Part shown: in pieces, positions 48,985-60,405 of the stretch
How the letters are laid out: the number at the start of each line of letters is the position of its first letter
How positions within the stretch are numbered: position 1 is the stretch's first letter
Source: Linanthus parryae
Taxonomy: Eukaryota; Streptophyta; Magnoliopsida; Ericales; Polemoniaceae
DNA length: 64,000 nt
NCBI GenBank assembly: GCA_023055425.1
Contig: JALGPY010000014.1
Coordinates: 188,501-252,500 of the forward strand
Reading direction: 5' to 3'
The notes under the pieces: model-generated
Database searches by the model: none
Told to the model about the DNA's origin: nothing
What the model saw: the letters and a program-made list of their open reading frames with translations, nothing else
Made by a program: the position numbers and the translations under genes

Positions 48985-50655
48985 GTCGTAGAGCATAAAC
49001 GTGGTTTATGTGTTACGTTTTAGTTGTTTTACACCTTAAATTGATTGTTTATCGCGTAAAACAAGCCAAATCAAGCATGGGATGCAATTTGTCAATAATC
49101 TATTTTAACAAGATCTAATTTTTGCATTGGATGCATGAATTAGTGAGTTTGAGAAATTTTAGGATCTTAGATCTAGGGTTTGGGCATCCTTGGGGAAGAA
49201 GGAGTTCTTCCAACACAAGGAAACAACCAAACTTGGGCACCAAGCAAGGGAGTTGTTTTGGAAACAACTCCCTCAAGGAGGTTCGGCCCCCTAGGAGACC
49301 GCTCCTCTTGCTTGCCGCCCAAGCCTTGGCCGCCCTAGGGGTCGGGCGGCCCTAGCCCGCGGCCTAGCCGCGTGGGTTATGGGCCGGGCCGGCCCTAGGG
49401 CCTTGCGGTTCACCTTCTTGGGCCCGGGCAATTTGATTGTTGGGCCCATGGACAGTTTTAACCCTACAAATCCTAAAATCAATTAAAATTGACCAAGCGC
49501 GTTAAAATTGGATTTTAACTGTTTATGCGCAATTCGCATGGTGATTGGATATGGTCTTAGGATGTGGTTTGATGTGGATGTTTAATTTTGTGGTTTGGTT
49601 TACGGCCTGCGATCTGATCAATTAATTGTAATAATTAATTAGGGTTTATTGGCCTGCGTGCCATTTTTTTTCTCTCAACTTGTGAGATTTATTTTATTTA
49701 GTATAGAAGATAGCTAGTGCTAGATAAAGTATATTGTTAGCCAAGATTGAAGAAAAGAATCCCAAAAGCCAAAAGGAGCCACAAAGATGGAGCATGGAGC
49801 ATTGAGCATTCCACATGACTGTGAAGGATGGACCAAAAGATCAAGACGTATGGAGATGTGTTTGCTTTTAGGGTTCATAGATAATTCCATTGGCTTGGAA
49901 TTATCTTGGTCTAGAAAAGGCCATATCCACATCACGTTTAATTTTTGTTTTGTGGTTGTTTATTTTATTGTCTTATTATTTTGTGGTTGGTGTATGGATG
50001 ATGCATGCAATTAGGATAATAAGATAATTAGACAACTGGATCTATTATTTGGAGTTGTGCCCAAACTCAAATAGATAGATTAGTTGATTTTGATCAACAA
50101 AACCAATTAAAAATTGAATTTAAAAATCCCTCAAAAATTCAAATATTGTGTTCTTGCCTTCTCGTTATTTAAACACTCATGATCATCATTATTTATCGAG
50201 TTCGTGCGTGCCAAAGCAGGGCGACTTGGTTCATAATGATGGAATGCGATGGCACACCTCGTGTGCAATTGTTTAAATAAGAGGTTGAACACAACTAGGC
50301 AATTAATATGATTAAGAAACCTAGAGGCATTCAATTTGGATTATCCATATGGATGGATAAATAAGGAGTTATTTGCCCAGTTGAACCAAGAGTTGCATAA
50401 GGGATGCAATTGGAATTGTTCCTACCTAAAGTAGTCAAATTATGGGTGACTTGCCAAAGCAAGCTCATAAGGAGACGAAACATGGATCTTGGACCACTAG
50501 AAAATATAAGAATATTTTCCGCATTAATATCTTGAGGGTTATTAATCTGTAGTAAAATAGTGGGAGCTATATTTGATAAACTAGCCATTACTGAATATAG
50601 TCAAAAAAATTCACAAATACTAAAACTTGCGTATTTTCCTTTTATAGAATTCCAA
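48985..50655 (+). other. Copia-2 5' leader
   Basis: 1.67 kb, homologous to the Copia-1 leader. It includes a GC-rich segment at about 49260-49440. No conserved open frame. Confidence 0.8.
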
Positions 50656-51936
50656 ATGGCAAACAACTCATCGAGTTCACAACATTCCCTACGATCTGTC
50701 CTTGAGAAGGACAAGCTCTCTGGAACCAATCTCCTTGATTGGTACAGAAACTTGAGAATTGTTCTCAAGTAAGAGAAGAAACTGTACGCAATAGAGGAGC
50801 ATGTTCCAGCAGGTCCAGAGAACAAAACACCTGCTGCCCTAAAGGCGTATCAAAAGCGTGTTGATGACTCTAATGATGCGGCCTGCCTTATGCTATGCAC
50901 CAAGACTTCTGAGCTTCAGAAGCAACACGAAAACATGAATGCTGTCGATATGATCGAGCATCTGAAGCAGCTCTTTCAAAAGCAGGCAAGGGTAGAGAGG
51001 TATGAGGTCTCTAAGGCACTGTTCAAGTGTCATCTGGCAGAAGGTAACCCGGTGGGACCCCATGTACTCCGTATGATCGGGTACTTGGAGAATCTCACCC
51101 GACTGGGGTTCCCGGTCGGCCAAGAGTTGGCAACCGATCTCGTGTTGTAATCGTTGCCCGAGAGTTATGGACAGTTCATCATGAACTATAACATGAACGA
51201 GATCGTGAAACCACTGCCAGATTTACTCAATATGTTGAGGACTGCTAAACAGAGCATCAACAAGGGTAAGGGAAAAGCCATTATGATGGTACAGAAAGGA
51301 AAGGGCAAAAGGTTTGCCTCGTCATCCAAGGGCAAAGGCAAGTGAGTTATCAAGTCCAAGGAACCTGCCCTTAAGCCTGTTGGTGGCATTGCCAAATGTG
51401 TGACTAAAGGTGAGTGTCACTACTGCAGTCAGCCTGGACACTGGAGGAGGAACTGCCCAAAATATCTGGAGGACAAGCGGCTTGGAATAGTGATTCCAAC
51501 ACCACCGGGTATTTTTGTTGTAGATGTCAATTTAACTGTCTCTACATCATGGGTATTAGATACTGGATGTGGATCTCATATTTGTCGAAATATGCAGAAT
51601 CTAAAGAGAAGTAAAAGATTGGCTAAAGGGGAGGTAGATCTGCGCGTTGAGAATGGAGCAAAAGTTGCTGCGTTGGCCATAGGCGTGTGCGAGCTATCTC
51701 TGCCTTCAGGATTAGTTTTAGAATTAAATAATTACTATTCTGTGCCTGCTATGAGCAGAAACATTATTTCTATTTCTTGTTTGGACAAGGATGGTTTTAT
51801 TATTTCAATAAAGAGCAATTGTTGTTCCTTTTATTTAAATAATATTCACTATTTTAGTGCGCAATTATTGAATGGGCTGTATGTGCTTGATCTAAGCAAT
51901 CCTGTCTACAACATTAATACCAAGCGGATTGAATAA
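50656..51936 (+). pseudogene. gag: Copia-2 Gag, zinc knuckle, protease (three in-frame stops)
   Basis: It starts at the ATG of MANNSSSSQHSLRSV, as in Copia-1. The same frame is interrupted by stops at 50770-50772 (Gln codon in Copia-1), 51148-51150 (Gln) and 51343-51345 (Ser). Gag is followed by a Lys/Gly-rich linker, a CCHC knuckle (CHYCSQPGHWRRNC, about 51409-51450) and protease DTGCGSH near 51560. A 1-base change just before NTKRIE ends the frame at 51936. No functional product is expected. Confidence 0.92.
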
Positions 51937-52928
51937 ATGATTCAAATCCGGCTTATTTATGGCACTGTCGTTTAGGCCACATAAACGAGAAACGTGTATC
52001 TAGACTCCATAAGGATGGATTACTAGACTCATTTGATTTTGAATCATATGAGACATGTGAGGCTTGTTAATTGAGAAAAATGACAAAGTCCCCTTTCAAT
52101 AAGAAAGGTGAGAGGACTAGTGATCAATTGCCGCTCATACATACTGATGTATGTGGGCCATTTGCCACGTCTTCCAGGGGTGGTTATGTCTACTTCATTA
52201 CATTTACTAATAATTACAGTAGATATGGATTTGTGTACCTTATGAGGGCAAAATCCGAATCCCTTGAAGTTTTCAAAGAATTCAAGAATGAAGTAGAGAA
52301 GCAACTTGGAAAAAGTATCAAGGCTTTACGATCGGATCGTGGAGGAGAATACTTAAGCCAAGAGTTTGACGAATATCTTAGAGAGTGTGGGATCATGTCC
52401 CAACTCACTCCACCCGGAACGCCACAGTGGAATGGCGTGTCTGAGAGTAGCAATCGAACCCTATTGGATATGGTTCGATCTATGATGTGTCAAACCGATC
52501 TTCCATTATCATTTTGGGGCTACGCTCTATTAAGTGCAGCTTTCACCATTAATCGTGTTCCATCTAAATCAGTCATGAAGACACCATATGAGATGTGGAG
52601 TGGGAGGCGTCCCACACTGTCGTTCATGAGGATTTGGGGCTGCGATGTCTATGTAAAACGTTTACAATCATACAAGCTAGGGCCAAAGTCGGATAAATGC
52701 AAATTTGTGGGGTACCCTAAGGAAACTAAGGGTTACTACTTCTACAATCCAACCGAGAACAAAGTGTTTGTTTCTCGGACCGGCGTGTTTCTAGAAAGAG
52801 AATTTGTCTCTAAAGAAGCAAGTGGGAGGACTGTAGAACTTGAAGAGGTTCAAGAACCACGAATCATGAACCGATTATGGAACATGAACAGGAACCACAA
52901 GCAGTTGTGGAGCAACCTGTTCAGGTAA
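51937..52928 (+). pseudogene. pol: Copia-2 integrase, frameshifted
   Basis: The frame is shifted relative to gag. The HHCC zinc site (LWHCRLGHINEKR and CEAC) is visible at about 51956-52070, with a stop after CEAC at about 52068-52070. The DDE core follows: HTDVCGPF, SDRGGEYL and NGVSESSNR (Arg-Arg of Copia-1 changed to Ser-Ser after the catalytic Glu). A further 1-base frameshift near 52870 puts this out of register with RT. Confidence 0.92.
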
Positions 52929-54583
52929 CTCAAGAGCTTCGTAGATCTAGTAGAGTGCGCCAGGAACCCGAGAGGTATGGACTTCTCGTGACCTATTCCG
53001 GTGACATGATGCTCATAGATGATGAGCCTACTACCTATAAGGAGGCCATGAATGGCCCAGACTCTCAGAAGTGGCTAGAAGCCATGAGATCCGAGATGGA
53101 ATCTATGTACACCAACAAAGTATGGACTTTGGTGGAACCACCAGAAGGGGCGCGGCCCATAGGGTGCAAGTGGGTCTTCAAGAAGAAGATCGACATGGAT
53201 GGTAATGTGATTACCTATAAGGGCCGATTGGTGGCTAAAGGATTCAGACAGATTCATGGTATTGACTATGATGAAACCTTTTCACCAGTCACTATGACCA
53301 AATCCATCCGAATCCTACTTGCGATTGCAGCATACCACGACTATGAGATTTGGCAGATGGATGTCAAAACAGCATTCCTTTATGAGAATCTCCTCGAGGA
53401 CGTGTATATGATACAGCCAGAGGGTTTTGAGGATCCAAAGCAAGCCAACAAAGTATGTAAGCTGCAACGATCCATTTATGGATTGAAGCAAGCTTCTAGG
53501 AGTTGGAATCGACGTTTTGATGAAGTATTCAAAGAGTTTGGCTTCATCAGGAACGAAGATGAGTCTTGTGTCTACAAGAAGGTTAGTGGGAGCTCTGTAG
53601 CTTTTCTGGTCTTGTATGTGGATGACATACTACTCATTGGAAACGACGTTCCCATGCTGCAATCTGTTAAAGATTGGCTAGGGAAGTGTTTCTCAATGAA
53701 AGACTTAGGAGAAGCAGCCTATATACTGGGTATAAATATCTATAGAGATAGATCTAAAAGGTTGCTAGGCCTAAGTCAAAGTACATATATTGACAAGGTG
53801 TTGAAACGGTTCAACATGCAAGATTCCAAGAAGGGATTCTTGCCCATGTCACATGGAATCACTCTTTCGAAGAGTGGTTGTCCTTCCAATGAGATTGAGA
53901 AGGAACGCATGAGTATAATTCCCTATGCCTCGGCCATAGGATCTATCATGTACGCCATGTTATGTACTAGACCAGATGTGTCATATGCCTTGAGTATGAC
54001 AAGCAGATACCAATCCAATCCAGGTGAGAGTCACTGGATTGCAGTCAAGAACATCCTAAAATACTTGAGAAAAACTAAGGATGCTTTCTTGATATTTGGC
54101 GGTGAGGAAGAGTTGCGTGTAAGGGGTTACACTGATGCAAGCTTCCAAACCGACAGAGATGACTTTAGATCACAGTCGGGATATATGTTTTGCCTGAATG
54201 AAGCAGCGGTGAGCTGGAAGAGTTCCAAGCAAGAGACGGTGGCTGATTCTACAACGGAGGCTGAGTACATTGCTGCAAATGACGCAGCAAAGGAAGCTGT
54301 TTGGATCAGAAAGTTTGTTTCTGAACTTGGTGTGGTTCTTAGCATTGCGGATCCAGTTGAGTTGTACTGTGACAACACTGGGGCGATCGCGCAATCAACG
54401 GAACCCAGGTCACACCAGAAATCCAAGCACGTGCTCAGGAAGTTTCATCTGATTCGAGATATTATCGATAGAGGAGACGTTCGGATATGCAAGATTCCTA
54501 CAGATGAGAATCTGTCAGACCCGATTACAAAGCCGCTCACGCAGTGGAAGCATGAGGGGCACACTAGGAGTATGGGCATATGA
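52877..54583 (+). CDS. pol: Copia-2 reverse transcriptase and RNase H (intact domain frame)
   Basis: 568 residues, one uninterrupted frame. RT starts near WLEAMRSEMESMY; MDVKTAFLYEN and VLYVDDILLIG carry the catalytic aspartates; LSQSTYIDKVLKRF and YASAIGSIMYAMLCTRPD follow; RNase H has YTDASF, STTEAEYIA and CDNTGA. The frame ends SMGI, 24 bases before the polypurine tract. This part is better preserved than in Copia-1, but it is cut off from gag-integrase by a frameshift, so it lacks a natural start. Confidence 0.92.
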   Translation: MEHEQEPQAVVEQPVQVTQELRRSSRVRQEPERYGLLVTYSGDMMLIDDEPTTYKEAMNGPDSQKWLEAMRSEMESMYTNKVWTLVEPPEGARPIGCKWVFKKKIDMDGNVITYKGRLVAKGFRQIHGIDYDETFSPVTMTKSIRILLAIAAYHDYEIWQMDVKTAFLYENLLEDVYMIQPEGFEDPKQANKVCKLQRSIYGLKQASRSWNRRFDEVFKEFGFIRNEDESCVYKKVSGSSVAFLVLYVDDILLIGNDVPMLQSVKDWLGKCFSMKDLGEAAYILGINIYRDRSKRLLGLSQSTYIDKVLKRFNMQDSKKGFLPMSHGITLSKSGCPSNEIEKERMSIIPYASAIGSIMYAMLCTRPDVSYALSMTSRYQSNPGESHWIAVKNILKYLRKTKDAFLIFGGEEELRVRGYTDASFQTDRDDFRSQSGYMFCLNEAAVSWKSSKQETVADSTTEAEYIAANDAAKEAVWIRKFVSELGVVLSIADPVELYCDNTGAIAQSTEPRSHQKSKHVLRKFHLIRDIIDRGDVRICKIPTDENLSDPITKPLTQWKHEGHTRSMGI

Positions 54584-54607
54584 GATGCGTCAGATTGGCT
54601 CTAGTGC

Positions 54608-54618
54608 AAGTGGGAGAC
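54608..54618 (+). other. Polypurine tract of Copia-2
   Basis: AAGTGGGAGAC directly before the 3' LTR start TGTTGGAATAG. Confidence 0.88.
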
Positions 54619-56043
54619 TGTTGGAATAGATGCCCTGGAGGCAATCTAGTTTAGTATGGATTTATTTGTGGCTAGAAATTCATTTATTATTTATTAGATA
54701 TTTAATATAATGAAGTTCTTAGATTTAAAATTGTGTTGTTTATTTTAAATATCCCTAGTCCAGTTTAATGATTAATGGGACAATCATCTATAGACTAGTA
54801 TGGGGTTGGATTGATATGGAGATATCACGATCCAACACATAGGTGTGCATTAGGGGTAATGTTGCACTGGATTGACCCATCTCCGAGAAGGCTACATACA
54901 CGTTATGTTGAGTCACAAGCGCTTCTCGCGGTACAACGGTATTGTCATCCTTAAACTTGAAGTCACTAGATATTTTAGTTGTGGATTATTGTGATATTGG
55001 TAGCGTTAAACGCTACAGCGTAACTGGGTAGTTATAAAGGCGTGTACTGGATACAATAAGAAGCAAGCTTAGAGATCGTAGTGTACGTAGATAGAATTTG
55101 TTCCTCCCACATAACGGGAGCAAATATCCTAGGCCACTCGAGGGGTAGTGCTTATAGAATGTCTGGCCAGACTCAAATAAATCAATATGGGATATTGATG
55201 TTATTTGCACGAATAAGGCTATTCCCATGGATCAAGAAACTATGAATTGGATATACGAGTGTGACTTGTATGTCTCGTGTCCAATCCGGATATAGAGACA
55301 AAGGGATGAGACAATTACTTGTACAAAGGTTGTCAAGATGACTATTCTATTAGTTGGCTAGAATGGATGTTTTGCTAGAAACCGCTCCATATTAGCAAAT
55401 AGTTGCTACCAACTAGATAGAACCTATGGGGTCACACACTATATAGAGTTGAACTAGATTTGGGAATTAATTAATATGATTAATTAATTAGAAGGATCAC
55501 TTTGCAAAACCTTGCAAACTTAGTAGGGACTAATTTGCAAGGAAGGGACTAAATTGAATTCTAGTAGGACTAGAATAAGTCCTTTAGGTAGTTGACAAGG
55601 AGTTGTTGGACTATATAAAGGACATTCCTTCCTTCCTTCCCACAACTTATGCTCATAATTGAACATAACAAGAGTGGGAGAGAACAAAAGGAGAGAGAGC
55701 AACAAGCTAGAGGAGCCGCCGCCCCCCTAGCTCAACGCCCCATCCCCGTTGGCCCCAAAGGAGGCCGAAACCTCCTTTGGTTGTCTCGTTTTGCGTGATT
55801 CTTCTTCCTCTTCCTCTTTCCGGGCTAGCACCAAGGAGTGGGAGATCTAGGAATCAACTCTAGGCGTGGATCAACCATAGAGAACGTGACATAATTCGCG
55901 TTTGAAGTCATCAAAGGAGAACCCTAAGGTGTGTTATTGATTTCTTCCTTTACCATCGTTATGTCTCTTGACTTGTGATCCTTGGAGGGTTTTGCATGGC
56001 TAATTATTGTTTCCGTTGCGCATCCATGATTCAAAACCCTACA
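54619..56043 (+). repeat. 3' LTR of Copia-2
   Basis: 1425 bp, ending AAAACCCTACA before the duplicated GTTCT. Confidence 0.95.
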
Positions 56044-56048
56044 GTTCT

Positions 56049-57464
56049 TGGTGCTCATTTTCTATTTTGGTAATTGGCAACTCAGATCCTGTAAATGAGC
56101 TTGTTCAACGCATGAAATATACTAGGTTCTCCATGATCTCGGCGTACTATCTTATTCCTTCTCGAAGGAATAATCTGACTTAATCACATTTGATCTAAAC
56201 GTGAAATTAAAGCCGAAGATTCTCGCGTTTACCCTTCTTCTTAGCTCCTACACAACAGATGATGATCGAAGCTGTTGCTTGCTTTCACGTACTTCACCTT
56301 CATCTTGCTCACACCGTTCTAGTGTAAATCTTGAGGAAGAACACTATGTTTCACACCACGTTCCACCTTTGGATGCAAGCTAGAGAGATAGAGGCTAGGG
56401 TTCCTAGAAGCTGTTTCTACAACTGTTATGATTCAGTATTGGAAAAAAAATTGTAGGAGGCTATCTCCTTACATAGACAGACTTATAGCTTATTGCAGCA
56501 TACCCCCTTGGGGTTTGTAAATAATTACATAAGCACCCCATGGGCGCTACATGTATTTTACTAACATCTCCCACTCCAACAGTCGGGTTGCGCATAGCTC
56601 TCTAGTATCTCTCGATCTCCAACTAAATCATCTACAAAGCATTGTGTGGCTGTGGCGTGTGACCTCTACGAGAACCTGCATTTTGGGAGATCCGTACACC
56701 AAACTCACATAGAGACAGCGCAGGAAAGCTCAACCTCTATGAAAAATAATGCATAGTGTAAGAAAATCTTGTATCCCCCAGATTCGATCGAGTTGTCATC
56801 TCATAGACCATGAGTACATGCATACCTAGTGCCATAGGTTGTGCTCCAATGTGTCCATATTTCTTGATTATATTCATATCATGCATGAACCTGATGGATC
56901 TTGTAGGTGGGCCCAATGAAAATAACAAAGAATGATGCAATGAGAATATTCCTTCTATCTATGTGCCGCTTAGATTCAGCTTGGCTGCTTTCCCATCAGT
57001 GTCTGAAAGGCCGAATCATCCATAGTCGTAAGGTGGCACGCCAAAGTAACACCACCAAGACCATCTCCTTACGACACAAATAAAAGTACTAAGGGTATAC
57101 AGTGGCAATCATATTTGTGTGATCGACGAGGCTCACACGGCGAGGAATCTTCGGGACTGTTCTACTCGCCACCTAATGTCACTAATCAGTATGTGTTATT
57201 TGGGAATTACACGCTATAATGTTTGAATTCCGATCGGAGCGCGTGTCTTATCTCATAAGGACCACTATGGAGATCTTAGTCTAGTATTCATCTAGGCTAC
57301 TAACCCGAGTACTAAGGTGTCACACTACTTGCGCACAGAAATCAGTTCTCGCATCTGGCTCTCTTTACGGAGACTATACATGGTTTGGGGTATTATCCAT
57401 GTTCGAATGGCACACATACCAATCTCACCTTGGAATCTATCCAATGCGACAAGTGAATCCGTCT
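56049..57464. other. Unassigned non-coding sequence
   Basis: 1.4 kb with no gene. It may be the decayed 3' part of the minus-strand copia remnant at 57950-58155; a purine-rich AGTGGGAGATG on the minus strand near 56568 is a possible polypurine tract followed by a TGTTAG start, but the far end cannot be confirmed. Confidence 0.35.
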
Positions 57465-57560
57465 GACAGGCGTCAAGCTCTTATGACAGGTGTCTTGCTC
57501 TTATCATAGGCATTTATCTCTCATGATAGTCGTCTTGCTATTATCTTGGGCGTCTAGATT
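57465..57560. repeat. 20-bp minisatellite, five degenerate units
   Basis: Units start at 57465, 57485, 57505, 57525 and 57545 in exact 20-base register; the type is GACAGGCGTCAAGCTCTTAT and later units have several changes. Not a multiple of three, so not a protein repeat. Confidence 0.8.
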
Positions 57561-57949
57561 TTGTTGGGAATCTATCTCATCTTTCGCTCACCATCTAGGG
57601 TATCACAAAGACGATCACTCGTGTGAGGGAGCCGACCTCGTGTCTGGGCGACATGGTCTATGCTAGTACAGGAAATGTAACATATCATGCATGTATCAAT
57701 CAACATGCAGCATGATCAAAACAAATCCAATTAAAGTCCAATCATCAATGTCTCATATTATCATCAATCAAATTGCCAGACATCGACTACGGAGTCCCAT
57801 TTCTCTAAAAAAATCCACAAAGACGATTCTTAAATGGTTTAGGAATAGTATGAGCCAGCACTTTGGCCCGTAGTCGATGTACTCCAACATTACTCTTCGA
57901 GTAGCCTTTTCATCTCTGGTAAATTGGTACCATTTCATTTGTGTTTGAC

Positions 57950-58155
57950 ATTACCGCGGTACTTTAGTCGTATGCTAGCACAACACGTGGTAACCAATTT
58001 GGTTTCGTCAACCGCTCCTAAGCAGACCGGAAACCTTTTTAGCAAAACACATTTCCGCCCGGTGGCAGAAACAAGCAATGTATTCCGCTTCCATGGTCGA
58101 TGGAGCGGTCCAATACGATCGTGCAACACTTCATATTATTGTTCCATGCGATGAG
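57950..58155 (-). pseudogene. Copia RNase H remnant, minus strand, split by the solo LTR
   Basis: On the minus strand the complement of about 58070-58110 reads PSTMEAEYIAC, the RNase H signature of copia elements (STTEAEYIA in Copia-1 and -2). Across the solo LTR, the complement of 61248-61330 supplies the upstream part (STSGH...CF, compare STSGYVFCL). The solo LTR's duplicated ATGAG lies between them. Frames are otherwise broken. This is an older copia of a different family, opposite in strand to the remnant at 61450. Confidence 0.6.
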
Positions 58156-58839
58156 TGTAACACTCCTCTAGTCCGGCTCGGTAGAGACCGAGAATAGCAG
58201 AAATGAGAACAAAACATTCCATTTAAAAATTAATAACAATTTATCTCATGATCATCTTTGGGCTACAAACACAAAATACAACGTTATGATAATGATTCTA
58301 TTAAACTATTGTCCTCAACATAAATTGATGATGCTTGATAATCTAGGTGAGTCTTGAATCCCGTTACTCCATAATCGCAGCTCTTAGACCTGCGGGGGAA
58401 TGAAACAAAGATCACAGTTTTCGAAAGTCAGCAAGAAATGCTGAGTGAGATACACCTTAGCATGTAAAAACATGAAAGGTTACGAAAGGTTGCAGGGTCA
58501 CGTGTCAGATAAAGTAAGAGTAACAGAGTATACGTAAAACATTATCAGAGTTCGCAACAGTATAAACAACATTGTTAATCGAATTACGAATGACAAAATA
58601 TCCAAAGATTTAATCATTCTTAATTAAGTCATTCAGAAGTGGCATTTTAGAAATAGAATACTAGTCCAATTATCAGTTTCTCAATATAGAATCGAATGAG
58701 CCAATTTATTACGCACATTTATCGAATATAAAAATGCCAACAAAGGGCCTCCTAAAAATAATTCCAACAAGCTTCCTTATAATCATGCCAACAAAGGGCC
58801 TCTCAGATAGTAATATCTCTAGCCAACAAGGCGTAGAGG

Positions 58840-59160
58840 GAAACTCCCGAATCGGTGTTTCCGTCCGGAGCCAATAAGTCCAAGACTTCAACAATAAGTC
58901 AGGGGAAACTCCAGAGTCTGTGTTTCCGGCCAGAACCAACATAATCATAGTCCAGGACCACAACAGGTGGTCAAGGGAAACTCCCTGATATTGGTGTTTC
59001 CGGCCGGAGCCAACATAATCATAGCCCAAGACCACAACTAGTAGTCAAGGGGAACTCCAGCATTTGTGTTCCGGGCCAGAGCCGACAAAGATCCAAGACT
59101 CAACTAGTCAAGGGAAACTCCCTGGTATCGGTGTTTCCGGCCGGAGCTGATCATAACATT
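58840..59160. repeat. Minisatellite in the solo LTR, five units of 63-73 bp, each with a hairpin
   Basis: GGGAAACTCC-like starts at about 58840, 58911, 58974, 59047 and 59111; each is followed by GTGTTTCCGGCCGGAGCC. GGAAAC and GTTTCC within each unit can pair. An 18-base duplicate (ATGCCAACAAAGGGCCTC) precedes the array at about 58733 and 58786. Confidence 0.85.
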
Positions 59161-60304
59161 AAGATCAGGGGGATTCTCAAATAACCAACGTCTAGCTCCA
59201 ATACATTCTATCTTCCATATTACGTTATTAATAATTTTATGATTTAGTGTAACAAACACTAAACATCCCAAGAATATCAAGCTAATGGCTCTTTATCGAT
59301 CAAACAAGTTTGACAACTATTTTTCAATTAGACAAGTAGGCACACAACCAAACATGTAATTTAAAATTTTATTTTGAGACAAGTCACAAATATCACAAAT
59401 TTGACATGAAGGAAGCTAGGCACGCTAGGCTAGGAATGTATACTCACAGATATGTTTTGATACATAATATAAAATCACATTTGACACGAAAGAAGCTAGG
59501 CTCGCAAGGCTAAGCATGTAACTCATCGTGAGAGTCGAAACAACAGTTATCCGGAGGTTGCCCCTACGGGTAGTCGACGTAACCCACGTCTACAAACTTG
59601 TCACCTACAAATTATAATTTCATTATTTAATCATAAGTCTAACTATACAAGTACAATACAACGAGCAAGAGTCCCACTCGATTCTGAGATTAACATGTTT
59701 CCCCCAACTGTGCTATTCTTAACGGTGTTCAAGACATTTAAACGATACTCGACACATTTCTTTTTAAATAAATTCTTCAGTTTTATTTAATACAAGGGAC
59801 TACTTAGCTACAAAATTTCTTATATTAAAAGAACATGAGAGCAAAAACACGTGTTAACTTATATTCATAACGTTTTGGTGAGAAATAATTCATGTAACTA
59901 TAGAAAATAAACAATTTATTGGCGAATACGAGAGTACGTTGAATTTGTAGGACAAGAAACTACTTGTAAATATTTTACATACTATGACAATGTCCATTTG
60001 CAAACTAAAATCATCTTATAAGAGTGAGAAAATAATTGAAACTGAATATTAGGCGCAATATGTTTTATTTGATTAGTTTTCCAATAAAACATTTCTAGTT
60101 TAATTTCTAACAACCGACTCGTGCACTATTTCAATACCCGGATCACATTTATACGATGAAGACAAAAAATAGTATTTTTATAAAATATCATTATTCCGAA
60201 ATCTTCATTTTATTTTCGCGTATAATGTAATATTTAAATAAAAGACACGTAGAACCCCTCAAGTTATTCTAAAAGACAGCAGGCACCCCCTACACTCACA
60301 AGAT

Positions 60305-60405
60305 AGGTTTAGTAAAAGACACTTTAACCCCACCCCCCCAAGTTTTGTGAAAAGACACTTTAACCCCCCCCCCCCTCAAGTTTTGTGAAAAGACACTTTT
60401 ACCCC
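60305..60405. repeat. Short tandem duplication with poly-C tracts in the solo LTR
   Basis: AAAAGACACTTTAACCCC followed by a C-run and CAAGTTTTGTG occurs twice with a partial third unit. One C-run has about a dozen consecutive C residues. Confidence 0.8.

Larger units (their letters stand above)
47572..56043 (+). mobile_element. Copia-2: Ty1/copia element, same family as Copia-1, plus strand (TSD GTTCT)
   Basis: An 8.47-kb complete element: LTRs 47572-48966 and 54619-56043, primer site 48968-48984, long leader, broken gag-pol, polypurine tract 54608-54618. The target duplication GTTCT is at 47567-47571 and 56044-56048. Alignment with Copia-1 is close throughout, but this copy has several stops and frameshifts in gag-PR-IN, and its LTRs differ more, so it is older. 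It lies in inverted orientation to Copia-1. Confidence 0.96.

Noticed and set aside
56424..56566. Possible 143-bp LTR bounded by TGTTA...TAACA with an adjacent purine-rich tract
   Set aside because: No target duplication at its ends, no partner LTR in the window and no primer site; five matching terminal bases are too few.
57924..58154. Plus-strand 76-codon frame
   Set aside because: Antisense of the copia RNase H remnant; no similarity of its own.
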